From the NCBI GenBank assembly GCA_040954595.2, contig CM082583.2:9672001-9736000 (forward strand): a stretch of 64,000 nt of DNA. The letters are read 5' to 3'. Origin of the DNA: Balanoglossus misakiensis (taxonomy: Eukaryota; Hemichordata). How positions within the stretch are numbered: position 1 is the first letter of the stretch; every line of letters starts with the position of its first letter. This document shows positions 1 to 13,655 of this stretch, piece after piece. The notes beneath the pieces were generated by a model. That model had not been told where the DNA came from, did not search any database, and worked only from the letters and a program-made list of their open reading frames with translations. The position numbers and the translations under genes were made by a program.

Positions 1-3000
1 AATTCCGCAAAGTCGAAAAATTCTCATTTTTGGATGATTTTCATGAGCTATAACCCATGATTTTTTCAAAAATCGGCCAAATTTTGAAATTCCGCAAAGT
101 CGAAAAATTCTCATTTTTGGATGATTTTCATGAGCTATAACCCATGATTTTTTCAAAAATCGGCCAAATTTTGAAATTCCGCAAAGTCGAAAAATTCTCA
201 TTTTTGGATGATTTTCATGAGCTATAACCCATGATTTTTTCGAAAATCGGCCAAATTTTGAAATTCCGCAAAGTCGAAAAATTCTCATTTTTGGATGATT
301 TTCATGAGCTATAACCCATGATTTTTTCGAAAATCGGCCAAATTTTGAAATTCCGCAAAGTCGAAAAATTCTCATTTTTGGATGATTTTCATGAGCTATA
401 ACCCATGATTTTTTCGAAAATCGGCCAAATTTTGAAATTCCGCAAAGTCGAAAAATTCTCATTTTTGGATGATTTTCATGAGCTATAACCCATGATTTTT
501 TCAAAAATCGGCCAAATTTTGAAATTCCGCAAAGTCGAAAAATTCTCATTTTTGGATGATTTTCATGAGCTATAACCCATGATTTTTTCAAAAATCGGCC
601 AAATTTTGAAATTCCGCAAAGTCGAAAAATTCTCATTTTTGGATGATTTTCATGAGCTATAACCCATGATTTTTTCAAAAATCGGCCAAATTTTGAAATT
701 CCGCAAAGTCGAAAAATTCTCATTTTTGGATGATTTTCATGAGCTATAACCCATGATTTTTTCAAAAATCGGCCAAATTTTGAAATTCCGCAAAGTCGAA
801 AAATTCTCATTTTTGGATGATTTTCATGAGCTATAACCCATGATTTTTTCAAAAATCGGCCAAATTTTGAAATTCCGCAAAGTCGAAAAATTCTCAATTT
901 TGGATGATTTTCATGAGCTATAACCCATGATTTTTTCGAAAATCGGCCAAATTTTGAAATTCCGCAAAGTCGAAAAATTCTCATTTTTGGATGATTTTCA
1001 TGAGCTATAACCATGATTTTTTCAAAAATCGGCCAAATTTGAAATTCCGCAAAGTCGAAAAATCTCAATTTTTCTCATGAGAAACTATAACCCATGATTT
1101 TTCAAAATCGGCCAAATTTGAAATTCCGCAAAGTCGAAAAATTCTCATTTTGGATGATTTTCATGAAGCTATAACCCATGATTTTTTCAAAAATCGGCCA
1201 AATTTTGAAATTCCGCAAAGTCGAAAAATTCTCATTTTTGGATGATTTTCATGAGTATACCCATGATTTTTCAAAAATCGGCCAAATTTGAAATTCCGCA
1301 AAGTCGAATATTCTCATTTTAAAAATTCTCATTTTTGGATGATTTTCATGAGCTATAACCCATGATTTTTTCAAAAATCGGCCAAATTTTGAAATTCCGC
1401 AAAGTCGAAAAATTCTCATTTTTGGATGATTTTCATGAGCTATAACCCATGATTTTTTCAAAAATCGGCCAAATTTTGAAATTCCGCAAAGTCGAAAAAT
1501 TCTCATTTTTGGATGATTTTCATGAGCTATAACCCATGATTTTTTCAAAAATCGGCCAAATTTTGAAATTCCGCAAAGTCGAAAAATTCTCATTTTTGGA
1601 TGATTTTCATGAGCTATAACCCATGATTTTTTCAAAAATCGGCCAAATTTTGAAATTCCGCAAAGTCGAAAAATTCTCATTTTTGGATGATTTTCATGAG
1701 CTATAACCCATGATTTTTTCAAAAATCGGCCAAATTTTGAAATTCCGCAAAGTCGAAAAATTCTCATTTTTGGATGATTTTCATGAGCTATAACCCATGA
1801 TTTTTTCAAAAATCGGCCAAATTTTGAAATTCCGCAAAGTCGAAAAATTCTCATTTTTGGATGATTTTCATGAGCTATAACCCATGATTTTTTCAAAAAT
1901 CGGCCAAATTTTGAAATTCCGCAAAGTCGAAAAATTCTCATTTTTGGATGATTTTCATGAGCTATAACCCATGATTTTTTCAAAAATCGGCCAAATTTTG
2001 AAATTCCGCAAAGTCGAAAAATTCTCATTTTTGGATGATTTTCATGAGCTATAACCCATGATTTTTTCAAAAATCGGCCAAATTTTGAAATTCCGCAAAG
2101 TCGAAAAATTCTCATTTTTGGATGATTTTCATGAGCTATAACCCATGATTTTTTCAAAAATCGGCCAAATTTTGAAATTCCGCAAAGTCGAAAAATTCTC
2201 ATTTTTGGATGATTTTCATGAGCTATAACCCATGATTTTTTCAAAAATCGGCCAAATTTTGAAATTCCGCAAAGTCGAAAAATTCTCATTTTTGGATGAT
2301 TTTCATGAGCTATAACCCATGATTTTTTCAAAAATCGGCCAAATTTTGAAATTCCGCAAAGTCGAAAAATTCTCATTTTTGGATGATTTTCATGAGCTAT
2401 AACCCATGATTTTTTCAAAAATCGGCCAAATTTTGAAATTCCGCAAAGTCGAAAAATTCTCATTTTTGGATGATTTTCATGAGCTATAACCCATGATTTT
2501 TTCAAAAATCGGCCAAATTTTGAAATTCCGCAAAGTCGAAAAATTCTCATTTTTGGATGATTTTCATGAGCACTATAACCCATGATTTTTTCAAAAATCG
2601 GCCAAATTTTGAAATTCCGCAAAGTCGAAAAATTCTCATTTTTGGATGATTTTCATGAGCATAACCCATGATTTTGTCAAAAATCGGCCAAATTTTGAAA
2701 TTCCGCAAAGTCGAAAAATTCTCATTTTTGGATGATTTTCATGAGCTATAACCCATGATTTTGTCAAAATCGGCCAAATTTTGAAATTCCGCAAAGTCGA
2801 AAAATTCTCATTTTTGGATGATTTTCATGAGCTATAACCCATGATTTTGTCAAAAATCGGCCAAATTTTGAAATTCCGCAAAGTCGAAAAATTCTCATTT
2901 TTGGATGATTTTCATGAGCTATAACCCATGATTTTGTCAAAAATCGGCCAAATTTTGAAATTCCGCAAAGTCGAAAAATTCTCATTTTTGGATGATTTTC

Positions 3001-6000
3001 ATGAGCTATAACCCATGATTTTGTCAAAAATCGGCCAAATTTTGAAATTCCGCAAAGTCGAAAAATTCTCATTTTTGGATGATTTTCATGAGCTATAACC
3101 CATGATTTTGTCAAAAATCGGCCAAATTTTGAAATTCCGCAAAGTCGAAAAATTCTCATTTTTGGATGATTTTCATGAGCTATAACCCATGATTTTGTCA
3201 AAAATCGGCCAAATTTTGAAATTCCGCAAAGTCGAAAAATTCTCATTTTGGATGATTTTCATGAGCTATAACCCATGATTTTTTTCAAAAATCGGCCAAA
3301 TTTTGAAATTCCGCAAAGTCGAAAAATTCTCATTTTGGATGATTTTCATGAGCTATAACCCATGATTTTGTCAAAAATCGGCCAAATTTTGAAATTCCGC
3401 AAAGTCGAAAAATTCTCATTTTTGGATGATTTTCATGAGCTATAACCCATGATTTTTTCAAAATCGGCCAAATTTTGAAATTCCGCAAAGTCGAAAAATT
3501 CTCATTTTTGGATGATTTTCATGAGCTATAACCCATGATTTTGTCAAAAATCGGCCAAATTTTGAAATTCCGCAAAGTCGAAAAATTCTCATTTTTGGAT
3601 GATTTTCATGAGCTATAACCCATGATTTTTTCAAAAATCGGCCAAATTTTGAAATTCCGCAAAGTCGAAAAATTCTCATTTTGGATGATTTTCATGAGCT
3701 ATAACCCATGATTTTTTCAAAAATCGGCCAAATTTTGAAATTCCGCAAAGTCGAAAAATTCTCATTTTTGGATGATTTTCATGAGCTATAACCCATGATT
3801 TTTTCAAAAATCGGCCAAATTTTGAAATTCCGCAAAGTCGAAAAATTCTCATTTTTGGATGATTTTCATGAGCTATAACCCATGATTTTTTCAAAAATCG
3901 GCCAAATTTTGAAATTCCGCAAAGTCGAAAAATTCTCATTTTTGGATGATTTTCATGAGCTATAACCCATGATTTTTTCAAAATCGGCCAAATTTTGAAA
4001 TTCCGCAAAGTCGAAAAATTCTCATTTTTGGATGATTTTCATGAGCTATAACCCATGATTTTTTCAAAAATCGGCCAAATTTTGAAATTCCGCAAAGTCG
4101 AAAAATTCTCAATTTTTGGATGATTTTCATGAGCTATAACCCATGATTTTTTCAAAAATCGGCCAAATTTTGAAATTCCGCAAAGTCGAAAAATTCTCAT
4201 TTTTGGATGATTTTCATGAGCTATAACCCATGATTTTTTCAAAAATCGGCCAAATTTTGAAATTCCGCAAAGTCGAAAAATTCTCATTTTTGGATGATTT
4301 TCATGAGCTATAACCCATGATTTTTTCAAAAATCGGCCAAATTTTGAAATTCCGCAAAGTCGAAAAATTCTCATTTTTGGATGATTTTCATGAGCTATAA
4401 CCCATGATTTTTTCAAAAATCGGCCAAATTTTGAAATTCCGCAAAGTCGAAAAATTCTCATTTTTGGATGATTTTCATGAGCTATAACCCATGATTTTTT
4501 CAAAATCGGCCAAATTTTGAAATTCCGCAAGTCGAAAAATTCTCATTTTTGGATGATTTTCATGAGCTATAACCCATGATTTTTTTCAAAAATCGGCCAA
4601 ATTTTGAAATTCCGCAAAGTCGAAAAATTCTCATTTTTGGATGATTTTCATGAGCTATAACCCATGATTTTTTCAAAAATCGGCCAAATTTTGAAATTCC
4701 GCAAAGTCGAAAAATTCTCATTTTTGGATGATTTTCATGAGCTATAACCCATGATTTTTTCAAAAATCGGCCAAATTTTGAAATTCCGCAAAGTCGAAAA
4801 TTCTCATTTTTGGATGATTTTCATGAGCTATAACCCATGATTTTTTCAAAAATCGGCCAAATTTGAAATTCCGAAAGTCGAAAAATTCTCATTTTTGGAT
4901 GATTTTCATGAGCTATAACCCATGATTTTTTCAAAAATCGGCCAAATTTTGAAATTCCGCAAAGTCGAAAAATTCTCATTTTTGGATGATTTTCATGAGC
5001 TATAACCCATGATTTTTTCAAAAATCGGCCAAATTTTGAAATTCCGCAAAGTCGAAAAATTCTCATTTTTGGATGATTTTCATGAGCTATAACCCATGAT
5101 TTTTTCAAAAATCGGCCAAATTTTGAAATTCCGCAAAGTCGAAAAATTTCTCATTTTTGGATGATTTTCATGAGCTATAACCCATGATTTTTGTCAAAAA
5201 TCGGCCAAATTTTGAAATTCCGCAAAGTCGAAAAATTCTCATTTTTGGATGATTTTCATGAGCTATAACCCATGATTTTTTCAAAAATCGGCCAAATTTT
5301 GAAATTCCGCAAAGTCGAAAAATTCTCATTTTTGGATGATTTTCATGAGCTATAACCCATGATTTTTTCAAAAATCGGCCAAATTTTGAAATTCCGCAAA
5401 GTCGAAAAATTCTCATTTTTGGATGATTTTCATGAGCTATAACCCATGATTTTGTCAAAAATCGGCCAAATTTTGAAATTCCGCAAAGTCGAAAAATTCT
5501 CATTTTTGGATGATTTTCATGAGCTATAACCCATGATTTTGTCAAAAATCGGCCAAATTTTGAAATTCCGCAAAGTCGAAAAATTCTCATTTTTGGATGA
5601 TTTTCATGAGCTATAACCCATGATTTTGTCAAAAATCGGCCAAATTTTGAAATTCCGCAAAGTCGAAAAATTCTCATTTTTGGATGATTTTCATGAGCTA
5701 TAACCCATGATTTTGTCAAAAATCGGCCAAATTTTGAAATTCCGCAAAGTCGAAAAATTCTCATTTTTGGATGATTTTCATGAGCTATAACCCATGATTT
5801 TGTCAAAAATCGGCCAAATTTTGAAATTCCGCAAAGTCGAAAAATTCTCATTTTTGGATGATTTTCATGAGCTATAACCCATGATTTTTTCAAAAATCGG
5901 CCAAATTTTGAAATTCCGCAAAGTCGAAAAATTCTCATTTTTGGATGATTTTCATGAGCTATAACCCATGATTTTTTCAAAAATCGGCCAAATTTTGAAA

Positions 6001-9000
6001 TTCCGCAAAGTCGAAAAATTCTCATTTTTGGATGATTTTCATGAGCTATAACCCATGATTTTGTCAAAAATCGGCCAAATTTTGAAATTCCGCAAAGTCG
6101 AAAAATTCTCATTTTTGGATGATTTTCATGAGCTATAACCCATGATTTTGTCAAAAATCGGCCAAATTTTGAAATTCCGCAAAGTCGAAAAATTCTCATT
6201 TTTGGATGATTTTCATGAGCTATAACCCATGATTTTGTCAAAAATCGGCCAAATTTTGAAATTCCGCAAAGTCGAAAAATTCTCATTTTTGGATGATTTT
6301 CATGAGCTATAACCCATGATTTTGTCAAAAATCGGCCAAATTTTGAAATCCCGCAAAGTCGAAAAATTCTCATTTTTGGATGATTTTCATGAGCTATAAC
6401 CCATGATTTTTTCAAAAATCGGCCAAATTTTGAAATCCCGCAAAGTCGAAAAATTCTCATTTTTGGATGATTTTCATGAGCTATAACCCATGATTTTTTC
6501 AAAAATCGGCCAAATTTTGAAATTCCCGCAAAGTCGAAAAATTCTCATTTTTGGATGATTTTCATGAGCTATAACCCATGATTTTTTCAAAAATCGGCCA
6601 AATTTTGAAATTCCGCAAAGTCGAAAAATTCTCATTTTTGGATGATTTTCATGAGCTATAACCCATGATTTTTCAAAAATCGGCCAAATTTTGAAATTCC
6701 GCAAAGTCGAAAAATTCTCATTTTTGGATGATTTTCATGAGCTATAACCCATGATTTTTTCAAAAATCGGCCAAATTTTGAAATTCCGCAAAGTCGAAAA
6801 ATTCTCATTTTTGGATGATTTTCATGAGCTATAACCCATGATTTTTTCAAAAATCGGCCAAATTTTGAAATTCCGCAAAGTCGAAAAATTCTCATTTTTG
6901 GATGATTTTCATGAGCTATAACCCATGATTTTTTCAAAAATCGGCCAAATTTTGAAATTCCGCAAAGTCGAAAAATTCTCATTTTTGGATGATTTTCATG
7001 AGCTATAACCCATGATTTTTCAAAAATCGGCCAAATTTTGAAATTCCGCAAAGTCGAAAATTCTCATTTTTGGATGATTTTCATGAGCTATAACCCATGA
7101 TTTTTTCAAAAATCGGCCAAATTTTGAAATTCCGCAAAGTCGAAAAATTCTCATTTTTGGATGATTTTCATGAGCTATAACCCATGATTTTGTCAAAAAT
7201 CGGCCAAATTTTGAATTCCGCAAAGTCGAAAAATTCTCATTTTTGGATGATTTTCATGAGCTATAACCCATGATTTTTTCAAAAATCGGCCAAATTTTGA
7301 AATTCCGCAAAGTCGAAAAATTCTCATTTTTGGATGATTTTCATGAGCTATAACCCATGATTTTGTCAAAAATCGGCCAAATTTTGAAATTCCGCAAAGT
7401 CGAAAAATTCTCATTTTTGGATGATTTTCATGAGCTATAACCCATGATTTTTTCAAAAATCGGCCAAATTTTGAAATTCCGCAAAGTCGAAAAATTCTCA
7501 TTTTTGGATGATTTTCATGAGCTATAACCCATGATTTTTTCAAAAATCGGCCAAATTTTGAAATTCCGCAAAGTCGAAAAATTCTCATTTTTGGATGATT
7601 TTCATGAGCTATAACCCATGATTTTTTCAAAAATCGGCCAAATTTTGAAATTCCGCAAAGTCGAAAAATTCTCATTTTTGGATGATTTTCATGAGCTATA
7701 ACCCATGATTTTTTCAAAAATCGGCCAAATTTTGAAATTCCGCAAAGTCGAAAAATTCTCATTTTTGGATGATTTTCATGAGCTATAACCCATGATTTTT
7801 TCAAAAATCGGCCAAATTTTGAAATTCCGCAAAGTCGAAAAATTCTCATTTTTGGATGATTTTCATGAGCTATAACCCATGATTTTTTCAAAAATCGGCC
7901 AAATTTTGAAATTCCGCAAAGTCGAAAAATTCTCATTTTTGGATGATTTTCATGAGCTATAACCCATGATTTTTTCAAAAATCGGCCAAATTTTGAAATT
8001 CCGCAAAGTCGAAAAATTCTCATTTTTGGATGATTTTCATGAGCTATAACCCATGATTTTGTCAAAAATCGGCCAAATTTTGAAATTCCGCAAAGTCGAA
8101 AAATTCTCATTTTTGGATGATTTTCATGAGCTATAACCCATGATTTTGTCAAAAATCGGCCAAATTTTGAAATTCCGCAAAGTCGAAAAATTCTCATTTT
8201 TGGATGATTTTCATGAGCTATAACCCATGATTTTGTCAAAAATCGGCCAAATTTTGAAATTCCGCAAAGTCGAAAAATTCTCATTTTTGGATGATTTACA
8301 TGAGCTATAACCCATGATTTTGTCAAAAATCGGCCAAATTTTGAAATTCCGCAAAGTCGAAAAATTCTCATTTTTGGATGATTTTCATGAGCTATAACCC
8401 ATGATTTTTGTCAAAAATCGGCCAAATTTTGAAATTCCGCAAAGTCGAAAAATTCTCATTTTTGGATGATTTTCATGAGCTATACCCATGATTTTTTCAA
8501 AAATCGGCCAAATTTTGAAATTCCGCAAAGTCGAAAAATTCTCATTTTTGGATGATTTTCATGAGCTATAACCCATGATTTTGTCAAAAATCGGCCAAAT
8601 TTTGAAATTCCGCAAAGTCGAAAAATTCTCATTTTTGGATGATTTTCATGAGCTATAACCCATGATTTTTTCAAAAATCGGCCAAATTTTGAAATTCCGC
8701 AAAGTCGAAAAATTCTCATTTTTGGATGATTTTCATGAGCTATAACCCATGATTTTTTCAAAAATCGGCCAAATTTTGAAATTCCGCAAAGTCGAAAAAT
8801 TCTCATTTTTGGATGATTTACATGAGCTATAACCCATGATTTTTCAAAAATCGGCCAAATTTGAAATTCCGCAAAGTCGAAAAATTCTCATTTTTGGATG
8901 ATTTTCATGAGCTATAACCCATGATTTTTTCAAAAATCGGCCAAATTTTGAAATTCCGCAAAGTCGAAAAATTCTCATTTTTGGATGATTTTCATGAGCT

Positions 9001-12000
9001 ATAACCCATGATTTTTTCAAAATCGGCCAAATTTTGAAATTCCGCAAAGTCGAAAAATTCTCATTTTTGGATGATTTTCATGAGCTATAACCCATGATTT
9101 TTTCAAAAATCGGCCAAATTTTGAAATTCCGCAAAGTCGAAAAATTCTCATTTTTGGATGATTTTCATGAGCTATAACCCATGATTTTTTCAAAAATCGG
9201 CCAAATTTTGAAATTCCGCAAAGTCGAAAAATTCTCATTTTTGGATGATTTTCATGAGCTATAACCCATGATTTTTTCAAAAATCGGCCAAATTTTGAAA
9301 TTCCGCAAAGTCGAAAAATTCTCATTTTTGGATGATTTTCATGAGCTATAACCCATGATTTTTTCAAAAATCGGCCAAATTTTGAAATTCCGCAAAGTCG
9401 AAAAATTCTCATTTTTGGATGATTTTCATGAGCTATAACCCATGATTTTTTCAAAAATCGGCCAAATTTTGAAATTCCGCAAAGTCGAAAAATTCTCATT
9501 TTTGGATGATTTTCATGAGCTATAACCCATGATTTTTTCAAAAATCGGCCAAATTTTGAAATTCCGCAAAGTCGAAAAATTCTCATTTTTGGATGATTTT
9601 CATGAGCTATAACCCATGATTTTGTCAAAAATCGGCCAAATTTTGAAATTCCGCAAAGTCGAAAAATTCTCATTTTTGGATGATTTTCATGAGCTATAAC
9701 CCATGATTTTGTCAAAAATCGGCCAAATTTTGAAATTCCGCAAAGTCGAAAAATTCTCATTTTTGGATGATTTTCATGAGCTATAACCCATGATTTTGTC
9801 AAAAATCGGCCAAATTTTGAAATTCCGCAAAGTCGAAAAATTCTCATTTTTGGATGATTTTCATGAGCTATAACCCATGATTTTGTCAAAAATCGGCCAA
9901 ATTTTGAAATTCCGCAAAGTCGAAAAATTCTCATTTTTGGATGATTTTCATGAGCTATAACCCATGATTTTGTCAAAAATCGGCCAAATTTTGAAATTCC
10001 GCAAAGTCGAAAAATTCTCATTTTTGGATGATTTTCATGAGCTATAACCCATGATTTTGTCAAAAATCGGCCAAATTTTGAAATTCCGCAAAGTCGAAAA
10101 ATTCTCATTTTTGGATGATTTTCATGAGCTATAACCCATGATTTTGTCAAAAATCGGCCAAATTTTGAAATTCCGCAAAGTCGAAAAATTCTCATTTTTG
10201 GATGATTTTCATGAGCTATAACCCATGATTTTTTCAAAAATCGGCCAAATTTTGAAATTCCGCAAAGTCGAAAAATTCTCATTTTTGGATGATTTTCATG
10301 AGCTATAACCCATGATTTTGTCAAAAATCGGCCAAATTTTGAAATTCCGCAAAGTCGAAAAATTCTCATTTTTGGATGATTTTCATGAGCTATAACCCAT
10401 GATTTTGTCAAAAATCGGCCAAATTTTGAAATTCCGCAAAGTCGAAAAATTCTCATTTTTGGATGATTTTCATGAGCTATAACCCATGATTTTGTCAAAA
10501 ATCGGCCAAATTTTGAAATTCCGCAAAGTCGAAAAATTCTCATTTTTGGATGATTTTCATGAGCTATAACCCATGATTTTTCAAAAATCGGCCAAATTTT
10601 GAAATTCCGCAAAGTCGAAAAATTCTCATTTTTGGATGATTTTCATGAGCTATAACCCATGATTTTTTCAAAAATCGGCCAAATTTTGAAATTCCGCAAA
10701 GTCGAAAAATTCTCATTTTTGGATGATTTTCATGAGCTATAACCCATGATTTTTTCAAAAATCGGCCAAATTTTGAAATTCCGCAAAGTCGAAAATTCTC
10801 ATTTTGGATGATTTTCATGAGCTATAACCCATGATTTTGTCAAAAATCGGCCAAATTTTGAAATTCCGCAAAGTCGAAAAATTCTCATTTTTGGATGATT
10901 TTCATGAGCTATAACCCATGATTTTGTCAAAAATCGGCCAAATTTTGAAATTCCGCAAAGTCGAAAAATTCTCATTTTTGGATGATTTTCATGAGCTATA
11001 ACCCATGATTTTGTCAAAAATCGGCCAAATTTTGAAATTCCGCAAGTCGAAAAATTCTCATTTTTGGATGATTTTCATGAGCTATAACCCATGATTTTGT
11101 CAAAAATCGGCCAAATTTTGAAATTCCGCAAAGTCGAAAAATTCTCATTTTTGGATGATTTTCATGAGCTATAACCCATGATTTTGTCAAAAATCGGCCA
11201 AATTTTGAAATTCCGCAAAGTCGAAAAATTCTCATTTTTGGATGATTTTCATGAGCTATAACCCATGATTTTTTCAAAAATCGGCCAAATTTTGAAATTC
11301 CGCAAAGTCGAAAAATTCTCATTTTTGGATGATTTTCATGAGCTATAACCCATGATTTTGTCAAAAATCGGCCAAATTTTGAAATTCCGCAAAGTCGAAA
11401 AATTCTCATTTTTGGATGATTTTCATGAGCTATAACCCATGATTTTGTCAAAAATCGGCCAAATTTTGAAATTCCGCAAAGTCGAAAAATTCTCATTTTT
11501 GGATGATTTTCATGAGCTATAACCCATGATTTTGTCAAAAATCGGCCAAATTTTGAAATTCCGCAAAGTCGAAAAATTCTCATTTTGGATGATTTTCATG
11601 AGCTATAACCCATGATTTTGTCAAAAATCGGCCAAATTTTGAAATTCCGCAAAGTCGAAAAATTCTCATTTTTGGATGATTTTCATGAGCTATAACCCAT
11701 GATTTTGTCAAAAATCGGCCAAATTTTGAAATTCCGCAAAGTCGAAAAATTCTCATTTTTGGATGATTTTCATGAGCTATAACCCATGATTTTGTCAAAA
11801 ATCGGCCAAATTTTGAAATTCCGCAAAGTCGAAAAATTCTCATTTTTGGATGATTTTCATGAGCTATAACCCATGATTTTGTCAAAAATCGGCCAAATTT
11901 TGAAATTCCGCAAAGTCGAAAAATTCTCATTTTTGGATGATTTTCATGAGCTATAACCCATGATTTTGTCAAAAATCGGCCAAATTTTGAAATTCCGCAA

Positions 12001-13555
12001 AGTCGAAAAATTCTCATTTTTGGATGATTTTCATGAGCTATAGCCCATGATTTTGTCAAAAATCGGCCAAATTTTGAAATTCCGCAAAGTCGAAAAATTC
12101 TCATTTTTGGATGATTTTCATGAGCTATAGCCCATGATTTTGTCAAAAATCGGCCAAATTTTGAAATTCCGCAAAGTCGAAAAATTCTCATTTTTGGATG
12201 ATTTTCATGAGCTATAGCCCATGATTTTGTCAAAAATCGGCCAAATTTTGAAATTCCGCAAAGTCGAAAAATTCTCATTTTTGGATGATTTTCATGAGCT
12301 ATAGCCCATGATTTTGTCAAAAATCGGCCAAATTTTGAAATTCCGCAAAGTCGAAAATTCTCATTTTGGATGATTTTCATGAGCTATAGCCCATGATTTT
12401 GTCAAAAATCGGCCAAATTTTGAAATTCCGCAAAGTCGAAAAATTCTCATTTTTGGATGATTTTCATGAGCTATAGCCCATGATTTTTCAAAAATCGGCC
12501 AAATTTTGAAATTCCGCAAAGTCGAAAAATTCTCATTTTTGGATGATTTTCATGAGCTATAACCCATGATTTTTTCAAAAATCGGCCAAATTTTGAAATT
12601 CCGCAAAGTCGAAAAATTCTCATTTTTGGATGATTTTCATGAGCTATAACCCATGATTTTTTCAAAAATCGGCCAAATTTTGAAATTCCGCAAAGTCGAA
12701 AAATTCTCATTTTTGGATGATTTTCATGAGCTATAACCCATGATTTTTTCAAAAATCGGCCAAATTTTGAAATTCCGCAAAGTCGAAAAATTCTCATTTT
12801 TGGATGATTTTCATGAGCTATAACCCATGATTTTGTCAAAAATCGGCCAAATTTTGAAATTCCGCAAAGTCGAAAAATTCTCATTTTTGGATGATTTTCA
12901 TGAGCTATAACCCATGATTTTGTCAAAAATCGGCCAAATTTTGAAATTCCGCAAAGTCGAAAAATTCTCATTTTTTGGATGATTTTCATGAGCTATAACC
13001 CATGATTTTGTCAAAAATCGGCCAAATTTTGAAATTCCGCAAAGTCGAAAAATTCTCATTTTTGGATGATTTTCATGAGCTATAACCCATGATTTTGTCA
13101 AAAATCGGCCAAATTTTGAAATTCCGCAAAGTCGAAAAATTCTCATTTTTGGATGATTTTCATGAGCTATAACCCATGATTTTGTCAAAAATCGGCCAAA
13201 TTTTGAAATTCCGCAAAGTCGAAAAATTCTCATTTTTGGATGATTTTCATGAGCTATAACCCATGATTTTTTCAAAAATCGGCCAAATTTTGAAATTCCG
13301 CAAAGTCGAAAAATTCTCATTTTTGGATGATTTTCATGAGCTATAACCCATGATTTTTTCGAAAATCGGCCAAATTTTGAAATTCCGCAAAGTCGAAAAA
13401 TTCTCATTTTTGGATGATTTTCATGAGCTATAACCCATGATTTTTTCAAAAATCGGCCAAATTTTGAAATTCCGCAAAGTCGAAAATTCTCATTTTTGGA
13501 TGATTTTCATGAGCTATAACCCATGATTTTTTCAAAAATCGGCCAATTTTGAATT
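1..13555. repeat. 87-bp satellite DNA, head-to-tail array of about 155 monomers
   Basis: The array is uninterrupted and in one orientation. The monomer starts at aattccgcaaagtcgaaaaa and recurs every 87 bp (1, 88, 175 and so on); it is AT-rich with several A/T homopolymer runs. Recurrent variants are: ttttttcaaaa versus ttttgtcaaaa (the second in blocks from about 2670 on), ttttttcgaaaa (about 235-420, 935, 13355), ctatagccc for ctataaccc (about 12040-12480), gaaatcccgc (6340-6440), and gatttacatgag (8296, 8818). Most length differences are 1-nt changes in homopolymers, which could be real or sequencing error. Because 87 is 29 x 3 and one minus-strand frame lacks stops, long minus-strand reading frames appear throughout; I do not regard them as genes (see findings). 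The array is cut by the window start and ends at an assembly gap, so its true size is unknown. Confidence 0.98.
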
Positions 13556-13655
13556 NNNNNNNNNNNNNNNNNNNNNNNNNNNNNNNNNNNNNNNNNNNNN
13601 NNNNNNNNNNNNNNNNNNNNNNNNNNNNNNNNNNNNNNNNNNNNNNNNNNNNNNN
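13556..13655. other. Assembly gap (100 N)
   Basis: Exactly 100 undetermined bases join the satellite array to unique sequence. A run of exactly 100 N is the usual placeholder for a gap of unknown size, so the satellite may be much longer and the order of the two flanks rests on scaffolding. Confidence 0.97.

Noticed and set aside
1249-13449. Long minus-strand frames (up to about 530 codons) as repeat-protein genes
   Set aside because: They follow from an 87-bp stop-free period, are broken many times by 1-nt changes, lack a unique N- or C-terminal region, and the recurrent variants mostly alter the residue.
1-13555. CRISPR array
   Set aside because: The period is regular, but the whole unit is conserved with no variable spacers, and the genome is animal.
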